A DNA stretch of 64,000 nucleotides, taken from JAKZVK01 sp965248255. Lineage in GTDB: Bacteria; Acidobacteriota; Terriglobia; Bryobacterales; UBA6623. Both the position numbers and the translations under genes were made by a program. Position 1 is the first letter of the stretch. Every line of letters starts with the position of its first letter. The stretch lies in contig CBDFIW010000004.1 of assembly GCA_965248255.1 (NCBI GenBank), forward strand, positions 1,302,001 to 1,366,000. Reading direction: 5' to 3'. Below, one piece after another: positions 19,070 to 28,457 of the stretch. The notes beneath the pieces were generated by a model. It had not been told where the DNA came from and searched no databases. It was given only the letters and a program-made list of their open reading frames with translations.

Positions 19070-20548
19070 TCAGGCCAGGATTTCAGAAACCACCCGCGCC
19101 GGGAATTGGTCGGTCAGCCGTTCCTGCAACCTGTGGCGCTCGAAGACGAGGTCGCGGAAGTTCATCCCGAGCGAGTGCAGAATCGTGGCGTGGAAGTCGT
19201 GAACGCTCGTGCGATTCTGCTGCGCGTTGTGGCCGAACTCGTCGGTCGCGCCGTAGATCGTGCCGCCCTTGATGCCGCCGCCGGCCAGCCACACGCTGAA
19301 CCCAGGGGGCCCGTGATCGCGACCGGAAGCCGCTGCGTTCACGTTGTTCTGCGACAGCGGCAGGCGCCCAAACTCGCCGCCCCAAATGATCAGCGTTGAA
19401 TCGAGAAGGCCGCGTTGCTTGAGGTCGGTAAGCAAAGCGGCGACGGGCTTGTCAGTTTTGCCGCAGGCATACCGATGCCCCTTCTCGAGATTCGAGTGCG
19501 AGTCCCAGATCTGGGACTCGATGTAAAGCTGCACAAAGCGAACACCGCGCTCGACCAGACGACGGGCCATCAGGCAGCGCTTGCCGTACGACGCCGTCAA
19601 CGTGTCGTTGAGACCGTACGCCTCGCGCGTCCTCTCGCTCTCTTTCGAAACGTCGAGCGCGTCACCGGCTTCGAGTTGCATGCGCGCAGCCAATTCGTAG
19701 CTCGAGATCCGTCCATCGAGGCTGGGTTGGAAGGGGCGCTTCTCGCGATGAGCCTGATCGAGCCGGCGAAGCAACCGTCGCTCGGCATCGGCGAGGCTCT
19801 CGGGCCAGTCGGGCCGCGGGTCGAGATTCAACACCGGCGGACCCTCCGAGCGGAAGCGCGTGCCCTGGTAGATCGGCGGCAGCCAGGCTGACTGCCAGTT
19901 CGAGATGCCGTTGATCGGCAGACCCTTGGGGTCGTCGAGCACCACATAAGCCGGCAGGTTCCGGTTCTCGGTTCCGAGCCCGTAGGCCACCCACGCGCCG
20001 ATCGACGGGCGAGTGGCCACGGTGCGACCGGTGTGCATCAAGAACAGGGCCGGTTCGTGGTTGAAATGCTCGCCGTACATCGACCGGATCAGCGCCACGT
20101 CATCGACGTGCTTGGTGAAATGCGGCATCAGCTCCGAGACATCCATGCCGCATTGGCCGTGCTTCTGAAACTTAAATGGCGAGGGGAGCAGCCCGCCCGA
20201 CTCGTGCGGCGAAGTGATGTCAGCCGCCATGTCGCGCAGCGGGATCTCACCGGCGTACTTCTCGAGGGCGGGCTTGGGGTCGAACAGATCGACCTGGCTC
20301 GGCCCGCCGTTCATGAAAAGGTGAATGACCGCCTTGGCCTTGGGCTCGAAGTGCGTTGGACGCGGCGACAGGTCAAACACCCGGCGCGTTTCTCCGGCCA
20401 TCGCCGGGTTCGACCCAAACAGGTCCGAGCCGAGGATGGAAGCCAGCGCCGCGCCGTGAATGCCGTCGCCGATGCGGGAAAAGAAGTCGCGGCGAGTCAA
20501 GCGCGGCTTGGTCATGGAGGTCGGGCTGCGGTATGCCGCTTGCGTCAT
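19070..20548 (-). CDS. DUF1501 (sulfatase-like) Tat-exported protein
   Basis: This 492-aa protein has a twin-arginine signal (TRRDFFSRIGDGIHGAALASI). The family blocks are present: HLFMNGGPSQVDLFDPKP, FNHEPALFLMHTGRT, IWGGEFGRLP, GRDHGPPGFSVWLAGGGI. It lies between two PSC/DUF1549/DUF1553 genes on the same strand, with gaps of 18 and 17 bp, so an operon of three is likely. A second in-frame Met (MTKPRLTRRDFF) 11 codons in is an equally good start, because the Tat motif follows it directly. Confidence 0.9.
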   Translation of the reverse strand: MTQAAYRSPTSMTKPRLTRRDFFSRIGDGIHGAALASILGSDLFGSNPAMAGETRRVFDLSPRPTHFEPKAKAVIHLFMNGGPSQVDLFDPKPALEKYAGEIPLRDMAADITSPHESGGLLPSPFKFQKHGQCGMDVSELMPHFTKHVDDVALIRSMYGEHFNHEPALFLMHTGRTVATRPSIGAWVAYGLGTENRNLPAYVVLDDPKGLPINGISNWQSAWLPPIYQGTRFRSEGPPVLNLDPRPDWPESLADAERRLLRRLDQAHREKRPFQPSLDGRISSYELAARMQLEAGDALDVSKESERTREAYGLNDTLTASYGKRCLMARRLVERGVRFVQLYIESQIWDSHSNLEKGHRYACGKTDKPVAALLTDLKQRGLLDSTLIIWGGEFGRLPLSQNNVNAAASGRDHGPPGFSVWLAGGGIKGGTIYGATDEFGHNAQQNRTSVHDFHATILHSLGMNFRDLVFERHRLQERLTDQFPARVVSEILA

Positions 20549-20566
20549 GGGTCCAAAAGCCTATCC

Positions 20567-23515
20567 CTAGTCAACAAAGCTGAACTCCGCGGAGTTGAGC
20601 ACGCTATGGCAGAAGCTAGCCAACGCCAGCCAACGGGACTTCCATTGCAGCGGAGCCGGATCGCGATCTTTGTTGAGCCTCTTCGGCCAGATTTCAGTGA
20701 ACTCATCCAGCGCGGCCAAGCTGTCTTTCATCTCATCGGCGGCAGGCCTCCGCGAAAGCGCTCGCAGGAACACCGCCTCGACTTGCTCCCGGGGGTCCGG
20801 GCCGATTTGGTCGATCAGCCGCCCGGCCATGTAGCGCGAGTGCTCCCAGACATCCGAGCCGTTCATCATCTGTAGCGCCTGGGTAGCGACCTGTGATTGC
20901 CGCCGCTCGATGCAGTTGGGCGTCATGCGCGGCAGATCAAAAGCGTCAAGCAAGGTGAGCGGCTTCTGCATGCGCTGCGCGACATAGAGGCTCCGGCGAT
21001 AGCCCTCGCCGGTAGGCTCGGCGACGACTTCCTTGTTGTCCTTGACCTCGACGTCCGACGGCGGGCCGAACAGTTTCGGATCCAGGCGGCCGGTCACCTT
21101 CAGCAACGAGTCATAAAGAACCTCCGCATCCATGCGGCGCAACGGCATGCGGCTCAGCAGCACATTCTCCGGATCCGCAGCCAGCAGTGCTTCGTTGACC
21201 TGGGAGGCCTGCCGATAGGCAGTCGAGGTCATCATCAGCCGGTGCAAGTGCTTGATGCTCCAGCCGCTGCGCACAAACTCCGTCGCGAGCCAATCGAGCA
21301 GCTCTGGGTGCGAGGGGGGCGTGCCCGACCTGCCGAAGTTCGCCGGACTGGCCACGATGCCACGGCCGAAATGCCGCAGCCAGATGTGGTTCACCATCAC
21401 TCGTGCCGTCAGCGGATGGTTCGGTTGGGTCAGCCACCGCGCCAGCGCCAGGCGCCGCCCGCTGGAGTCCGCGCCTGGGTAAGGCGGCTTGATCTCATAG
21501 GGCTTGAGCCCGGCCTTGAAGACCGACGGCACCCCCGGCTCGACCACCTGCACCGGCACGATGGGATCGCCGCGTCGCAGCAGGTAGGAACCCGAAGCCA
21601 CCCCTCCGGTATCCACCAAGACCCGAATGTGCGGCTTCGGATGGAGCTTGCCTTTGGTTGCCGCTAGATCCTCCTGTATCGGATCGACGCGCCCCGCCAA
21701 CTCGGGAAACCTCCTTTTCAGTTGCGGGCCCGTGATCTCGAGCGTTTTGGCGAACTTCCTGGCGAGGTAGGTCTGGATCTCGGTTCGATCATTCTCGGGG
21801 ACGTCGGCCACTGTCCTCAGGTCGTCTTGCACGGATTCGGGCAGGTCCTGCAAGCGCTCCTGCAGTAACCGCTCCCGGTAGGGCTTCTCCTCGCGCGCGA
21901 GGGCCGCCTCGAGTTGCGCGATCTTCTTCTCGAACGGCGCGTTATGCTCAGCGACTTCGTGCTTCTCGCTTTCGAGCGCGATGTCAAGCTGCCGCTTCTT
22001 GGGGGGCAGCCAGTCGTAGGGGTCGTAAGAGGTCTGGAGAATGGCGCTGAAGCGGTAATAATCGCGCTGCGGAATCGGGTCGTACTTATGGTCGTGGCAG
22101 CGCGCGCAGCCGACAGTGAGGCCCATCACCGAGGAGGTCAGCACCTGGATCTCGTCGGCGATGATGTTCATGCGCTCGGCAATGAAGCCGCGCTCAGGCG
22201 CATCGGTCGGGTCGGCCGCGGTACGCAGGAAGCCAGTAGCGGCGAGCCGGTCGACCAACTCCTGGGTGACTTCTTGATCGCGGTAGTTGCCCAACTCATC
22301 ACCGGCGATTTGCTCCATCAAGAACTGCGAGTAGGGCTTGTCACTGTTGAGCGACCGGATCACGTAGTCGCGATAGCGCCAGGCGAACTCGCGCGGGTTG
22401 TCGTGGTTACCGAAGCCTTCCGAGTCGGTATGACCGGCTAGGTCGAGCCAGTGGCGGGACCAGCGCTCGCCGTAGGCCGGCGAGTTGAGCAGGCGATCGA
22501 TCATCTTCTCGTAGGCGTCGGGGCTTGCGTCTCTTAGGTAGCTCGCCACTTCCTCCGGCGTGGGCGGCATACCGGTTAGATCCAAGTAGGCGCGGCGGAG
22601 CAACTTGACGCGTTCCGCTTCGGGAGAGTACGTCAGCCCCTGGCCCTCGAGCTTTCGCAGCAGGAAGGCGTCGATGGGATTCCGCACGTGCTCGACGGCC
22701 TTCGGCTCGGGGACCGCCGGGCGCGCCGGCGGCTGGAACGACCAGAACCCGCGATCTTCGTCCGAAACCAGGGGGTCGTTGTCGAGATCGACCACGAGCT
22801 TTTCGCGGGGCGGGCCTTCGGGCGCGCCGGCGGCGATCCAGCTCCGCACCTTGGCCAACTCGCCGTCGGTCATCGAACGCACCGAGAACTTGAGCTGCAG
22901 CTCAGCCGGGGGCATATCGCCCGACTGGATCCGCTGAATCAGCAGGCTGCCGTCCGGGTCCCCGGGCACCAGCGCCGGGCCGGACTTGCCGCCTTTGATG
23001 CGGCTCGCGACCGTTCGCAGATCCAGACCCGCTTCCTGCTTTCGCTTGCCGTGACAGGCGATGCAGCGGAGTTGGAAGATCGGCAGGATGTCGTGCTCGG
23101 TGAGGGGTCCGCTATCGGCGCTGGCGGCTGTGGCCAGCTCAGCGGCGTTGGCGGGCGCGCCTTTATCGATCCACAGACGCAGGGTGTCGATCTCCTCCCC
23201 GCTGAGCTTCGCGTCGCCGGGAGGCATGGTTTTCGAGACCACCTTGTCCAGCAACAGGCTCCCCGCGGATGCTCCCACGACCAACGCGGGCCCGGATTTA
23301 CCGCCGTGGAGGATCGACGCCTTGGTCCGCAGGTCAAGCCCGGCCTGCGGCGTGTCGCTCCCGTGACAGGCCAGACACTTGGTCTCGAGAAGAGGCCGAA
23401 TGTCGGAGTCGAAGGTGGGGGTCGCGGCCGGAGGCGCGGCGGCCGACGGCAGCGTGAACGCGGCCCAAAGAACTGCGAAGTAAAGCAGGCTCGTTCGACG
23501 AGGATCTCTCATCAC
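20567..23515 (-). CDS. Twin PSC cytochrome / DUF1549 / DUF1553 secreted protein
   Basis: First gene of the minus-strand operon; 982 aa. After a signal peptide (LLYFAVLWAAFTLPSAAA) there are two planctomycete-cytochrome modules, CLACHG at ~47-52 and CIACHG near residue 150. Each is followed by the conserved GGKSGPALV...GSLL...MPP pattern. DUF1549 contains CARCHDHKYDP. A coiled, charged insert (EKKIAQLEAALAREEKP) separates it from DUF1553 (VNHIWLRHFGRGIV, TQALQMMNGSDVWEHSR). The tandem cytochrome unit is an internal duplication absent from its two paralogues here. It is probably periplasmic or secreted and haem-binding. Confidence 0.9.
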   Translation of the reverse strand: MMRDPRRTSLLYFAVLWAAFTLPSAAAPPAATPTFDSDIRPLLETKCLACHGSDTPQAGLDLRTKASILHGGKSGPALVVGASAGSLLLDKVVSKTMPPGDAKLSGEEIDTLRLWIDKGAPANAAELATAASADSGPLTEHDILPIFQLRCIACHGKRKQEAGLDLRTVASRIKGGKSGPALVPGDPDGSLLIQRIQSGDMPPAELQLKFSVRSMTDGELAKVRSWIAAGAPEGPPREKLVVDLDNDPLVSDEDRGFWSFQPPARPAVPEPKAVEHVRNPIDAFLLRKLEGQGLTYSPEAERVKLLRRAYLDLTGMPPTPEEVASYLRDASPDAYEKMIDRLLNSPAYGERWSRHWLDLAGHTDSEGFGNHDNPREFAWRYRDYVIRSLNSDKPYSQFLMEQIAGDELGNYRDQEVTQELVDRLAATGFLRTAADPTDAPERGFIAERMNIIADEIQVLTSSVMGLTVGCARCHDHKYDPIPQRDYYRFSAILQTSYDPYDWLPPKKRQLDIALESEKHEVAEHNAPFEKKIAQLEAALAREEKPYRERLLQERLQDLPESVQDDLRTVADVPENDRTEIQTYLARKFAKTLEITGPQLKRRFPELAGRVDPIQEDLAATKGKLHPKPHIRVLVDTGGVASGSYLLRRGDPIVPVQVVEPGVPSVFKAGLKPYEIKPPYPGADSSGRRLALARWLTQPNHPLTARVMVNHIWLRHFGRGIVASPANFGRSGTPPSHPELLDWLATEFVRSGWSIKHLHRLMMTSTAYRQASQVNEALLAADPENVLLSRMPLRRMDAEVLYDSLLKVTGRLDPKLFGPPSDVEVKDNKEVVAEPTGEGYRRSLYVAQRMQKPLTLLDAFDLPRMTPNCIERRQSQVATQALQMMNGSDVWEHSRYMAGRLIDQIGPDPREQVEAVFLRALSRRPAADEMKDSLAALDEFTEIWPKRLNKDRDPAPLQWKSRWLALASFCHSVLNSAEFSFVD

Positions 23516-23699
23516 CTAGTCGCACCTATCGTAACAACTTTCTGAACCGCAGAGAGCCTGAAGCCGGCAGTTGGAAGGACGGTGAAAGCGCCCTGGGGTG
23601 CCGCCGGGGACTCGTAACCGGCTGTAACGACCGGCCTACACGCGCTTCGCGCGGAAGCCGCCCTAGGGGGACTCATGCGATAATCACTCGCTGGTTCCT

Positions 23700-25847
23700 G
23701 TGTCAGAAACGCCCATGTCGGAACTCGTTCACCTGACCCGGCAAGGCCACATCGCGGTTGTCACGGTCAACAACCCGCCCGTGAATGCACTGAGCCCGAG
23801 TGTGCCCGAAGGCATCACCGCTTGTGTCGACGAGGCCGAGAAGGACGATTCAATCCAGGCCATCGTCCTGATCGGCGCGGGACGCACCTTTATCGCCGGC
23901 GCTGACATTCGTGAATTCGCCAAGGTCCGTGCCGGGAAGACGGAGCGAGGCGACGGCCTTCACCCGCTCCTGTTCAGGCTCGAGGACTGTCCCAAGCCGA
24001 TCGTCGCCGCGATCCACGGCACCGCTTTCGGCGGCGGACTCGAAGTGGCCATGGCCTGCCACTACCGCGTGGCCATCGCGTCGGCGCAAGTTGGGCAGCC
24101 CGAGATCAAGCTCGGCATCCTGCCCGGTGCCGGAGGCACGCTGCGGCTCCCTCGGCTTGCCGGGGTCGCCAAAGCCGCTGAGATGTGCGCCCTCGGAGAA
24201 CCCATCCGTGCCCAAGATGCCTTCGACCACCACGTAGTCGACCGCATAGTGGACGGCGACAGCCACGAGGATCTGTTGCGGGGCGCTGTGGCCTTTGCAG
24301 GTGAGGTGGCCTCTGTGGAGGGCCCTCCGCCCAAGGTGCGTGAGCGCGACGGCAACCTGGGCGACGACGAGACGAACGCGCCTATCTTCGCCGCCATTCG
24401 CGAAAGGGCCCGTAAGAAGCGCCGGGGCGAAATGGCGCCGCAGAAGGCCATCGACTCGGTCGAGGCCGCCACCCGGATGCAGTTCGAAGATGCCCGCGCT
24501 CTCACGGCCAAGCTCTTCATGGAGTGCCTGCAATCGCCACAGTCGGAAGCGCTGATTCACGTCTTCTTCGGGGAGCGGACCGTCCGCAAGATCCCGGGGA
24601 TTGCGAAAGACACCCCCACGCGCAAGATCAGCCGGGCCGCCATCGTCGGAGCGGGCACGATGGGCTGTGGGATCGCCATGGTCTACGCCAACGCCGGCAT
24701 CCCGGTGCTGCTCAAAGAGGCGTCTGAAGAGGCGCTTGAGAAAGGCCTGGAACGGATTCGCACCACCTATGACCGCTCGGCCGCTCGAGGTCGGTTTACT
24801 CCCGAGTTTGTCAACGAGCGGATCGACCTGATCGAGCCGACCATGACGTACGATGCTTTCGAGCAGGCCGACATTGTTATCGAAGCGGTGTTCGAGAACA
24901 TGGAACTGAAGAAGGAGGTCTTTCGCGAGATCGGCCACGTGGCGCACCCGGACGCCGTCCTCGCGTCAAACACTTCCACGCTCGACATCGACGAAATCGC
25001 CGCGGTGACCAACGACCCTACACGCGTTGTGGGCCATCACTTCTTCAGTCCGGCCAACGTGATGCGCCTGCTGGAGATTGTGCGCGGCCAGGTGACCAGT
25101 CCGGAGATTCTCGCCACCTCGATGGCGCTGGCCCGGCGGCTCAGCAAGGTCGGCGTGCTCGCTGGCAACTGCCACGGCTTTATCGGCAATCGCATGTTCG
25201 AGCCCTACGTCCGCGAGGCGCAGTTCCTGGTGGAGGAGGGCGCCGCCATCACGGCGGTCGACGGGGCCTTGGAGGAGTTCGGCATGGCCATGGGGCCGCT
25301 CGCCGTCGGCGACCTGGCTGGCCTCGACATCGGCTGGCGCATCCGCCAAGAGGCCAAACACTCCGACCCCGAGGGTGTCCGCCGCGCGTTTGCCGAGGAC
25401 CATCTTTACGAGATGGGACGGTACGGCCAGAAGACCCGGGCCGGCTGGTATCGGTACGGAGACGGCCGCCGGCGCACCGACGACCCCGACATCCAGCAGA
25501 CGATGACCGCGCTCGCTAAGGAGGCTGGCATCGAACAGCGGATCATCACGGACGACGAGATCCGCGACCGTACAATCTGCGCCCTGATCAACGAGGGCGC
25601 CCGCATCCTCGAAGAAGGCATCGCCCTGCGGCCGGTGGACATCGACATCGTCTACATCAACGGTTACGGTTTCCCGGCGCACCGTGGGGGACCGATGTGG
25701 CACGCCGACGCGGTTGGACTTGAGCAGGTCTACCGTCGTGTTCTCGAGTTCGAACAGCGGCACGGCCACTGGTGGCGTCCCGCACCTCTACTGGAGCAAC
25801 TGGCCAAGCAAGGCAAGACCTTCACCCAGTGGGACCGGGAGCGCTAG
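23700..25847 (+). CDS. Fused enoyl-CoA hydratase / 3-hydroxyacyl-CoA dehydrogenase
   Basis: A 715-aa bifunctional beta-oxidation enzyme of the FadB/FadJ/EHHADH type. The N-terminal crotonase domain (to ~190) has the oxyanion-hole block GTAFGGGLEVAMA and the acid region PEIKLGILPGAGGTLRLPR. The dehydrogenase begins near 315 with the NAD loop VGAGTMGCGIAMVYANAG. The catalytic His is in VVGHHFFSPANVMRLLEIV. The C-terminal 3HCDH domain is duplicated, with NGYGFPAHRGGPM near the end. It converts trans-2-enoyl-CoA to 3-ketoacyl-CoA in the cytoplasm. The start is either GTG 23700 or ATG 23715, and neither has a clear ribosome site. It stands alone, divergent from the DUF1553 operon. Confidence 0.92.
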   Translation: MSETPMSELVHLTRQGHIAVVTVNNPPVNALSPSVPEGITACVDEAEKDDSIQAIVLIGAGRTFIAGADIREFAKVRAGKTERGDGLHPLLFRLEDCPKPIVAAIHGTAFGGGLEVAMACHYRVAIASAQVGQPEIKLGILPGAGGTLRLPRLAGVAKAAEMCALGEPIRAQDAFDHHVVDRIVDGDSHEDLLRGAVAFAGEVASVEGPPPKVRERDGNLGDDETNAPIFAAIRERARKKRRGEMAPQKAIDSVEAATRMQFEDARALTAKLFMECLQSPQSEALIHVFFGERTVRKIPGIAKDTPTRKISRAAIVGAGTMGCGIAMVYANAGIPVLLKEASEEALEKGLERIRTTYDRSAARGRFTPEFVNERIDLIEPTMTYDAFEQADIVIEAVFENMELKKEVFREIGHVAHPDAVLASNTSTLDIDEIAAVTNDPTRVVGHHFFSPANVMRLLEIVRGQVTSPEILATSMALARRLSKVGVLAGNCHGFIGNRMFEPYVREAQFLVEEGAAITAVDGALEEFGMAMGPLAVGDLAGLDIGWRIRQEAKHSDPEGVRRAFAEDHLYEMGRYGQKTRAGWYRYGDGRRRTDDPDIQQTMTALAKEAGIEQRIITDDEIRDRTICALINEGARILEEGIALRPVDIDIVYINGYGFPAHRGGPMWHADAVGLEQVYRRVLEFEQRHGHWWRPAPLLEQLAKQGKTFTQWDRER

Positions 25848-25982
25848 AGCAGTCTTCAACTTCAAACCGACAAGTTCTTGAATCGCGTTTGCTCCCGAAA
25901 CGATTTCGCACACTCAGCCCCGACAGGGGAGAAAGAGATGGCACTCTAAGTGCTCAGAAGGCGTTCAACACAAGAGCTGCCC

Positions 25983-26222
25983 AGTCCGCGAAGCGGACGG
26001 TGGACAATAGCCCACGGTGGAGCCCCAGGCGGAACCGTGGGTCAAAGAACCATGAGAGAGCAGCAGCCCCGGCAGGGGCGTAGGAGGGTTGCCGGAGAAC
26101 CGTTGGCATCGGTTTTCCCTACGCCCCTTTCAGGGCTTTGTCGTGATTCTTGCGTGGGGGACCCACGGTTCCGCCTGACGGCTCCACCGTGGGCTAAGAT
26201 CCTTCCGTCCGCTTCGCGGACT
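25983..26222. repeat. 240-bp imperfect palindromic element
   Basis: The arms 25983-26043 and 26159-26222 are nearly perfect inverted copies of about 60 nt, starting AGTCCGCGAAGCGGAC on each side. Inside are a second, weaker inverted pair (GGGGCGTAGG and CCTACGCCCC) and a short centre. No ORF in it is credible. It lies in the gene-free stretch between the beta-oxidation gene and the IS5-family element (25848-26341). The rest of that stretch shows nothing I can name. It looks like a non-autonomous palindromic element or a REP/MITE-type sequence. Confidence 0.8.
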
Positions 26223-26341
26223 CGGTTCTTGCTGGGTTGATAGACCGAGCTCAGAGTGAGGTTTTCGTCAAGCGCGAAAATGGTGACAGTCCTGACAGTC
26301 CCCGAAGGGAAGCGCAACGCTTTTGCACCGGAAAGTAGCTA

Positions 26342-27170
26342 GGGCGTGTTAACACTAACGTAGGGTATCGAAACGTAGAGCCTCGACGATGAGGGCGAAG
26401 TGGAGGAAGGCGAGGAACATGACGTCGAGCTTGTCGAAGCGGGAGAAGATGCGGCGGAATCCCTTGAGCCGTCGGAAGAGTCTCTCGATCTCGTTGCGGC
26501 GGCGATAGAGCGCTCGGTCGTATTCCCACGGCTCCAGGCGGGTGCGCCGAGGCGGCACGACGGGAATCCATCCGAAATCCAAAGCCAGTTGGCGTGTCTG
26601 ATCGTCCTCATAGGCGCCGTCCATCAGCAGCGGCAGCGGCTCGGGCAGTGGCCCCAGACCACCGAGCAGTTCGCGGCCCTGCTGGGCGTCGTGCGCTTGG
26701 CCGGGCGAGAGAGCGAAGGTTATCGCCGTTCGAGCATTTGCGGCAACCATATGAATCTTGGTGGTCCATCCGCCGCGGGATTTGCCGATCGCTTGCGGAC
26801 CGTTTTTTTAACGCGCCCGTGCCGTCGGGATGAACCTTCACGATGGTCGAGTCCATTGACACGGCTTCGATTCGGATGCGGGCCAGCTGCTCGCGCTGCA
26901 GTTTCTCGAAGACGGCGTCGAGCACGCCGTTCTTCGACCAGCGGTTCATGCGGGTATAAATGGTGTGCCAGTTACCGAAGCGTTTAGGCAAGCCGCGCCA
27001 TTTGCAGCCCTGCTCGGCGACATACAACATGGCGTTCAAAACCGTGAGGTTCGGCAGGCTCACATTGCCGCGCTGGCGGGGCAGGACCGGCTCGATGCGG
27101 CGGTATTGCTGCTCGGTGATCTCCATACCTCCGAGTATAGCAGCTTTTGCGACTTAGTGTTAACACGCCC
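26342..27170 (-). mobile_element. IS5-family (IS427-group) insertion sequence, 829 bp, TA duplication
   Basis: Perfect 17-bp terminal inverted repeats (GGGCGTGTTAACACTAA) lie at 26342-26358 and 27154-27170. TA dinucleotides flank both ends (26340-26341 and 27171-27172), within CTAG context, as usual for the group. A single transposase in two overlapping frames fills the element. It sits between the palindrome and the GH29-like gene and may separate that gene from its original promoter. Confidence 0.93.
26355..27126 (-). CDS. IS5-family transposase made by -1 frameshifting
   Basis: Frame 1 runs from 27126 (MEITEQQYRRIEPVLP, the DUF4096-like N-terminus) through the first catalytic Asp (VSMDSTIVKVH) and is open to 26608. 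Frame 2 is open at least from 26750 to the stop at 26355, and holds the second Asp (LLMDGAYEDD) and Glu (RRRNEIERLFRRLKGF). At 26802-26809 the coding strand reads A-AAA-AAC, a classic slippery heptamer. Slipping -1 there gives ALKKNGPQAIGKSRGGWTTK, the expected continuous family sequence. This is therefore probably a functional, programmed-frameshift transposase and not a broken gene. Confidence 0.9.
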
Positions 27171-27260
27171 TAGGTTCGTTCGGGGACCTCGCCCCGAGCG
27201 AGTGACCCCTCGGGCCCGGCAACAAGGGGAAGACGGGCAGACCAGAGTGCCATCCTGCTG

Positions 27261-28457
27261 TTGACTCGACAAATCGAACACGGCGGCAGGAGGAGCTTCT
27301 TAGCAACCCTTGCAGCAGGTGCGTTCGGCGGGCTGTCCGCCGGCTGCGGGTCCAAGCGCGCGGAAGTCCAAGCCACCCCTTCGTTCTTGAAAGACTACGA
27401 AGTCCGCTATCGCGAATCACCGCGCACGGCGGCGCTCGAATGGTTTCAGAGCGCCAAGTTCGGTCTATCTTTTCGGTACGGCGTCTACCGACAGCTTGGC
27501 GCTAATGAAGGGGTCCAATTCGACAGGCGAGTGCCCGCCGAAAAGTACGAAAGCCTGCAGCAGAGTTTTGACCCTTCCAGCTTCGACGCCGAACAGCTCG
27601 CTGATTTCGCGATCGAGGCCGGCGCCCGGTACATACGCTTCCCCGCCCGTCTCGCCGACGGCTTTTGCCTGTTCCGAACCAACAAAAGCGCGTTCACCAG
27701 CCTCGACTCGCCGCCGCGCCGCGATCTGGTGAAGGAGATGTGTGACGCCTGCGAGTCCAAAGGCCTCGGACTCTTTTTGGAATACGCCTACGCGCTCGAC
27801 TGGCGGCACCCTTACTTCTATCCTCGTGACAGCGTGCAACTCGATTGGCCCTATGCCGGGCTCGACGAAGGCCTGGCATACCCTAAGCGATTCCAGAACG
27901 ACGAAGACTTTCTGCACTACATCCGCTACGTCCACGTGCAGCTCAAGGAGATTCTTTACCGCTATGTCCCGTTGGCCGGAATAGCTCTGACGCCGGTCAT
28001 GGGCTATTACGCCCGCCGAGACCTTTTCCCTCTCGCCACAACCTACGAGGTCATCCGTGAAGCCCAGCCACAGATTCTGCTCTCGTTCGAGCACGGAGCG
28101 AACGGGGAGGAGGACTTTACGTCAGTAACAGGCGAGCCCGGGCCGCATCCAAAAGGAGGCGAACCGGCCAGAGCGGCTTGGGAGGCGAACCGTTCCAAGC
28201 CTGTGGAGTGGCTCGTCGATACAACAGGGGCCAAGGCGGCGGCAGTGGGCAACAACTCAGGGTGGTCCGACAGCATCTTGCTGCAAGCGCACTTGCGGGA
28301 AACGGGCGCGCTCGGGCTAGGAGAGAGATCGCCTGCTTCAAGCGATGCGGGTCGGGTGACGCCACAGCCGTTGGTGCCCGGGCGACCCTTGTGCGCCACG
28401 GCTGCTTTGCGGTACAAGGAGTTCATTCTTCTCCTGGAAAGTCGAGCCGCACCATGA
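27261..28457 (+). CDS. GH29 alpha-L-fucosidase-like lipoprotein, catalytic motifs degenerate
   Basis: The best start is TTG 27261. The 398-aa product has a twin-arginine/lipoprotein leader (RRSFLATLAAGAFGGLSAGC). The region after ~50 follows the GH29 barrel plan: WFQSAKFGLSFRYGVYR where family members have FGLFIHWGxYS, then EAGARYIRFPARLADGFCLF where they have the KHHDGF strand. The block that should end in the nucleophile Asp (GIWFDG-like) reads AGIALTPVMGYY. I therefore see the fold but not the usual catalytic residues. It is coupled to the next gene by ATGA. Its normal promoter region is occupied by an IS element. A binding or altered-activity role is possible. Confidence 0.65.
   Translation: MTRQIEHGGRRSFLATLAAGAFGGLSAGCGSKRAEVQATPSFLKDYEVRYRESPRTAALEWFQSAKFGLSFRYGVYRQLGANEGVQFDRRVPAEKYESLQQSFDPSSFDAEQLADFAIEAGARYIRFPARLADGFCLFRTNKSAFTSLDSPPRRDLVKEMCDACESKGLGLFLEYAYALDWRHPYFYPRDSVQLDWPYAGLDEGLAYPKRFQNDEDFLHYIRYVHVQLKEILYRYVPLAGIALTPVMGYYARRDLFPLATTYEVIREAQPQILLSFEHGANGEEDFTSVTGEPGPHPKGGEPARAAWEANRSKPVEWLVDTTGAKAAAVGNNSGWSDSILLQAHLRETGALGLGERSPASSDAGRVTPQPLVPGRPLCATAALRYKEFILLLESRAAP

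Noticed and set aside
20033..20875. Long plus-strand frames opposite the DUF1501/DUF1553 operon
   Set aside because: They are antisense shadows of high-GC genes with no recognisable domains, and they lie opposite clear coding sequence.
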